DNA from: Leptodontidium sp. MPI-SDFR-AT-0119
Lineage: Eukaryota; Ascomycota; Leotiomycetes; Helotiales; Leptodontidiaceae
Length of the DNA stretch: 64,000 nucleotides
Reading direction: 5' to 3'
NCBI GenBank assembly: GCA_020726505.1
Contig: JAHLEZ010000008.1
Coordinates: 806,001-870,000 of the forward strand
The notes below the pieces were generated by a model. It saw nothing but the letters and a program-made list of their open reading frames with translations, had not been told where the DNA came from and searched no databases. The position numbers and the translations under genes were made by a program. Positions 59,962 to 64,000 of the stretch are shown piece after piece. Every line of letters begins with the position of its first letter. Position 1 is the stretch's first letter.

Positions 59962-62486
59962 TAAGGTTTTTCTTTCCCTTAGAGGATCAACAAAGTCTGA
60001 CTAGCTTTCTGTCACTAGAATTTCCGAGCCGCATCAACATCGCTGGTGAAATTCCACTCTCTTATTGAGATCCAATACTCAGTCTGACAGAGCTATGGCA
60101 AGGCTGTAACATCTGATGACACAAACAGATCACTATTTATATAATTCAAGCTTCTCAAACCACTCACCTCAGCAATCTTGGCCGTGATCACAAAGTTTCG
60201 TTTACATGGACATCATCCCTGGCATCACCACGTTTCTGCTTAGCATTTCTTGGAAGTGTTTCAACCCACGCTATCAGATGAACTTTTTGGGTTACCATGT
60301 TCAAGCTGCTGTCTCCAATATAGGAACCTCAAAGTCATTTCTTCTGTTTGTTTGGAGTTTTAAAAAGTTCCTGCCATCATGCATTTGCTGATGTAAGGTT
60401 CATGAGGCTTGAATGATGTCGTCTCTGTCTCCACGGCTCATTTGGAATTGCTCCCCAAGAAGTCAAGGATCTTTGAAGGGGAGAGCTCCTTCATTTGTTT
60501 CCTCGATTAGCTGCAGTGCATCTAATGGTTGATCCACCTATTATTTCTCCACAGCCCAGATCTTTAGGAAGCTGGGATCCTGCTCACCCAAGGCTTCCCA
60601 GATCTATTTTTCGTCACGTTATGTTGTGTGAGATTGATTCCAGGCGCATGTAATCCAATAGGGGCTACTCAGAAGCAAGGAAAAATCAGAAGAATAGATT
60701 AAAATGTACAACCTAGGAAGAGGCGCGTTGATACCCACGATGTCGACATTGGCGTTGATTTATATAAAAGTTCCTATTTTGTGAGAAGGGATTTTGATCG
60801 GGGTTTGAGAGGTGATTTAGGTGGGAGATGTGAGATCGATTCACTGCAGTGAAAGGCAGCTTAATAAAAAAAATTTTTTTTTTTTGAAACCTTCCTGTAG
60901 TAAGTGAGAAACAGACCAGACCTCGCATCTTGTCTCGGAAGTTAACCTGAGATATAAATACCCGGGGTAAAACTGAATGAGCCTTCGGCAACTCTGCAGC
61001 AAATCCAGAGTCCACGACTGTGTCTTCGGAGATCTTGCCCTTGTTTGTTAAGCTGCTGCGTTATTGGTTCCTCTCTCTAAGTATTTTAAGTCTTCAAAAA
61101 CGACGGGAAGTAAAAGTGGAGATTTCGGAATTCATATAAGTCAAGTCTATTTCTAGAGGAAATTCTAAAAATACTTAAAGATTAACAGTGAAGATGTCTT
61201 TGACAGTAATTTCACTGTTGGGGATTGACAGCAAGAAAGGAAAGAGTTTATGTGGACCATGAAGAACGTTTTAGTCAGGCAATATCCAGTTTACAAGATT
61301 GCACAAGTCCTGGTTGCATACTTTGAAGAAGGCCCTAGAGGGAATGAGATCTTGTCTTCAAGACCTGCCTTGGAAGGAAATCCACTGAAAGCTTACTGGA
61401 GAATGTCATTTCGCGTGGCCCTCTGTTCTTACAGGTTGAGGGTGGGGTTTATATACACTATTATTATGAGGATCTTGAAGTAGATCACATGGAGGTGCAG
61501 TGGAAGAGGTGAATTCGCTTCATGATCATGTGAGAGGATGAGAAGAGGGTTTTATTGTCGTAGATTAGCAGCAATTCGATGGGATTGGTATAAAAGTAGC
61601 TACTGGGATCAATAAGCAGTGCTATAACAGGGGGAAAGACACCCAGGGGAAAATCCATTGCATGCTTGGATCGAAAGTAGGTTATACGTTTTGGAGGTCG
61701 GAGCAACATAAGGATTCCGGGAATTTTGAAGGATTGCAAGCAGGCAGGTTCCAGATGGCTGTGAAGACGGACACTGGAGGTTAAACATATAGGGCTCGAA
61801 TGCGCTTGTTGATGTCGACAACAAAAACCTTTTTGGCAAAAGGTTAATGTAGGATGGAAACCAAGAGTGGGACCTGTGTTGACATAGCGAGTTGAAATGC
61901 TTTGCTGAGGCATCGGACTGTTTTCTGAGGCGGGATTTAAATTTTGAACATGTACAGTGCTGGTTGTACTTCTCAAATTGGAATAAACTTTTCCATTGCT
62001 AACTAGCCAAGGAAGGCGTACATTGGTTTTCTGGTGAATCCGATTACATTCTTGGGGGGTGCTCAAATGTGGTGGTTATTGGTGGTATTTATACCCCAGT
62101 AAGGAAGCCAAAAGGAAAATGTGTTTGTAATTGAAAAGATTGATATGATTTCAATTGTCTGTCGTGTTCAGCTTTACCTCAGATGTGTTTAGGCCTCCAC
62201 TTTCAGTTTCTGCTGGTATATAAGGGAGTGGGTGGAGGCTTGCTTGGAAGCTTAAGATTAGATTCACTGAATTGTGGAGAAGGAGCTTCTCCTGGGATAT
62301 TGCCATTGCCACTTTGATATTGATTGATGTTCAGAAGATGAGTCTTAGGTATAAAAAGCAAAAACTGAGCGGTTATGTGGACAGTAAAGTAAAGCAAGAC
62401 AAGGCCGTTGATTTGTCACATGGCAACAGAAGGTCTGACATTTCTGGGGAAATTGAAAATTAATGAGACTTGACGGTTTAACTTTT
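59962..62486. other. No firm gene
   Basis: Normal composition. ORFs at 60,206-60,391 (plus), 60,713-61,015 (minus, 100 aa) and 61,485-62,066 (minus, 193 aa) have no recognisable domains, and the last lacks splice or composition support. T/A runs lie near 60,868-60,886. Confidence 0.35.
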
Positions 62487-62502
62487 GGGGGGGGGGGGGG
62501 GG
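62487..62502 (+). repeat. Poly-G run of 16
   Basis: Uninterrupted G homopolymer after ACTTTT. Prone to length variation and sequencing error. Confidence 0.95.
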
Positions 62503-64000
62503 TTGATGGTGATCGTATGGAACCTTTTAATTCAATGCGTCTTCGGTTTTGTGTTATGTTCGAGTCTGCAAGCGTGGATCATGCGAGCGGCAGCAAAATC
62601 CCTCTCGGCAAGCACGGGAATGTTGACAGCGATTTGCAGCTCGCTTAACAGTCTTTTTGTTGGAAGGATGAGAATTTGTATTATGTACGCAACGATGGGA
62701 CTTTTTGAGGGATAGGTGAATCCTAAAAGGCGGGATCTCTTGAACGAAACGAGGTTGAGGAAGAGCGCCTGAGTCGAGATAAGGGTGCAAGAATTGCTGT
62801 TGAATAAAGGACACAAGCTTTTGAAAGGTACATTTTGTTTTTGACTCTGATTTTAAAGGAACAAGAACGACGAGCAGCATGTATTTGACTATTGTAAATT
62901 ATATTACCAGGGGAGATGCGCAAAAAGATGGTCGGAGGACCAATGAAACCAAAAACCCCAAAAAATTGAAAAGAAAAAAAAACATCACGTGTTCTTGGAA
63001 CGTGACTTCGATGTACTTTTCTAGAAATTCGGTGCAATGTCACAACCAAGCCGAGGGAAAGAATCACAAATCATCTGAAACATATTGCCGTTGTTTATAA
63101 ACCAATAAGAAATGCCACCAGTAATCGGATCGCACTCACTCATGCACCTCAGCTGCATCTTAGCCGACGTTAGATGCACACTGATGCAGAGGTACGCACG
63201 TACTGAGACAAATAAATACCCCTCACTTCACTCACTCGCTCACTCACTCACTCTGATAGGAACTCGGGTGCGATACAATATCGAGGTCCACACATACATA
63301 CTTCCATCTTACTTTTACCCAAGGCGGACAACCTTCCTTTATAAGAAAGCCCCAAGACGACAAATCCCTCGTCCCATCCATCCCGCCGTACGAATGGTTT
63401 CACAGATGATGTTAGTGATGCACAAACATCCATGTCGATGTCTGCGGAATGCTCGGCCCCTATTTCCCCGCACTCTGTTTGCACTTATCCACCCCCAGGA
63501 TTGGGCACTTCACCCCACACACACGCGGGAATACCACGCTGCACTCCGCCCGCCTCTATCCACACTCCACACTCCACACTGCACGCGCCGCGCCGCCTAC
63601 CACCCACCCCACATTCTATTGTGCCATTGTTTGACTACAGCACACTACTCGGCCCAACCCCCGCGCCAGGAGAGGAATCAACCGTGGATTCGGCACAAGA
63701 ACGAAAGAAGGGGAGGGGAGCGGAAGGATATGTATGGTAAGCTGAGGTATGGGATAGGATGGGATGGAGAAAATGCACCAGGTCATAATGACTAGGGCTA
63801 CCGCTCGGCGTGTTGGCATTCGCAAGAGGGTACAACCGAGCCAGAGAGAAAGAAGCCGCTGCCGCCTCCGGGTCAATTCCTTCCTTCATCCATTGCATTG
63901 CGTGTAGCAGGCGGCAGGCTAGGAGGGGGAGGAGGTAGGGAGGCTATGCCAGGTAGGTATGCTCTGCTCCTGAGCTAGGTAGGTAGGTACGTAGGTATTG
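62503..64000. other. No firm gene; simple repeats
   Basis: CACT-rich tracts (about 63,226-63,253), CCACACT repeats (about 63,559-63,584) and GGTA repeats (about 63,950-63,995). A 227-codon plus-strand frame (63,112-63,795) is His/Pro/Arg-rich, as expected from C-rich DNA, and overlaps equally open frames. I do not support it as a gene. Confidence 0.4.

Noticed and set aside
63112..63795. 227-aa plus-strand ORF
   Set aside because: His/Pro/Arg-rich product of C-rich simple sequence, with comparably open frames on both strands.

Overview
The window looks like a chromosome segment of a filamentous ascomycete (Pezizomycotina; a Leotiomycete would fit, but the sequence does not prove it). Reasons: introns of 45-122 bp with fungal GTRNGY donors and CTAAT-type branch sites, a glucose-repressible grg-1 homologue, a HET-domain remnant, a Fot1/pogo element, and two long AT-rich blocks (about 11.15-45.5 kb and 49.66-58.22 kb). 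In these blocks CpA/TpG has mostly become TpA while CpG persists. That is the signature of repeat-induced point mutation (RIP).

Left gene-bearing part (1-11.1 kb): a HemK/PrmC-type glutamine methyltransferase (minus), a long intergenic region, a three-exon grg-1/ccg-1 type gene (plus), a piggyBac element whose transposase has one nonsense codon, and a DnaJ co-chaperone gene (minus) whose last coding part is cut off by two adjacent TAG codons.

AT-rich block 1 (11.1-45.5 kb) is a stack of transposons. From the LTRs and target-site duplications the nesting can be read directly. Copia-A (16,130-39,129, TSD ACTTA) is interrupted by Copia-B (18,643-34,019, TSD GAGTG, opposite strand). Copia-B is interrupted in its protease region by a solo LTR, LTR-C (24,241-32,122, shared TTAC). 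LTR-C in turn holds a full Copia-D (24,249-31,845, TSD GGGAG). Left of the stack is Gypsy-F (minus strand). Right of it are a second, heavily mutated piggyBac transposase and Gypsy-E (plus strand). Copia-A and Copia-B both show an open frame antisense to pol between RNase H and the 3' LTR. This is the most interesting candidate for an undescribed component.

Gene island (45.5-49.65 kb): a three-exon aquaporin (minus), an ACATGT-containing minisatellite upstream of it, and a broken HET-domain gene abutting a 1.79-kb Fot1/pogo element (35-bp TIRs, TA duplication).

AT-rich block 2 (51.87-58.22 kb): an inverted partial Gypsy-E copy joined to a Gypsy-F copy in plus orientation. It is punctuated by three short, un-RIPed solo LTRs with perfect 5-bp TSDs (52,144; 53,223; 55,867). 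The two Gypsy-E copies form inverted repeats around the aquaporin/HET/Fot1 island.

Right part (58.2-64 kb): normal base composition, no strongly recognisable gene, a few small possible ORFs and simple repeats. Element names (Copia-A, B, D; LTR-C; Gypsy-E, F) are labels used only in this annotation.
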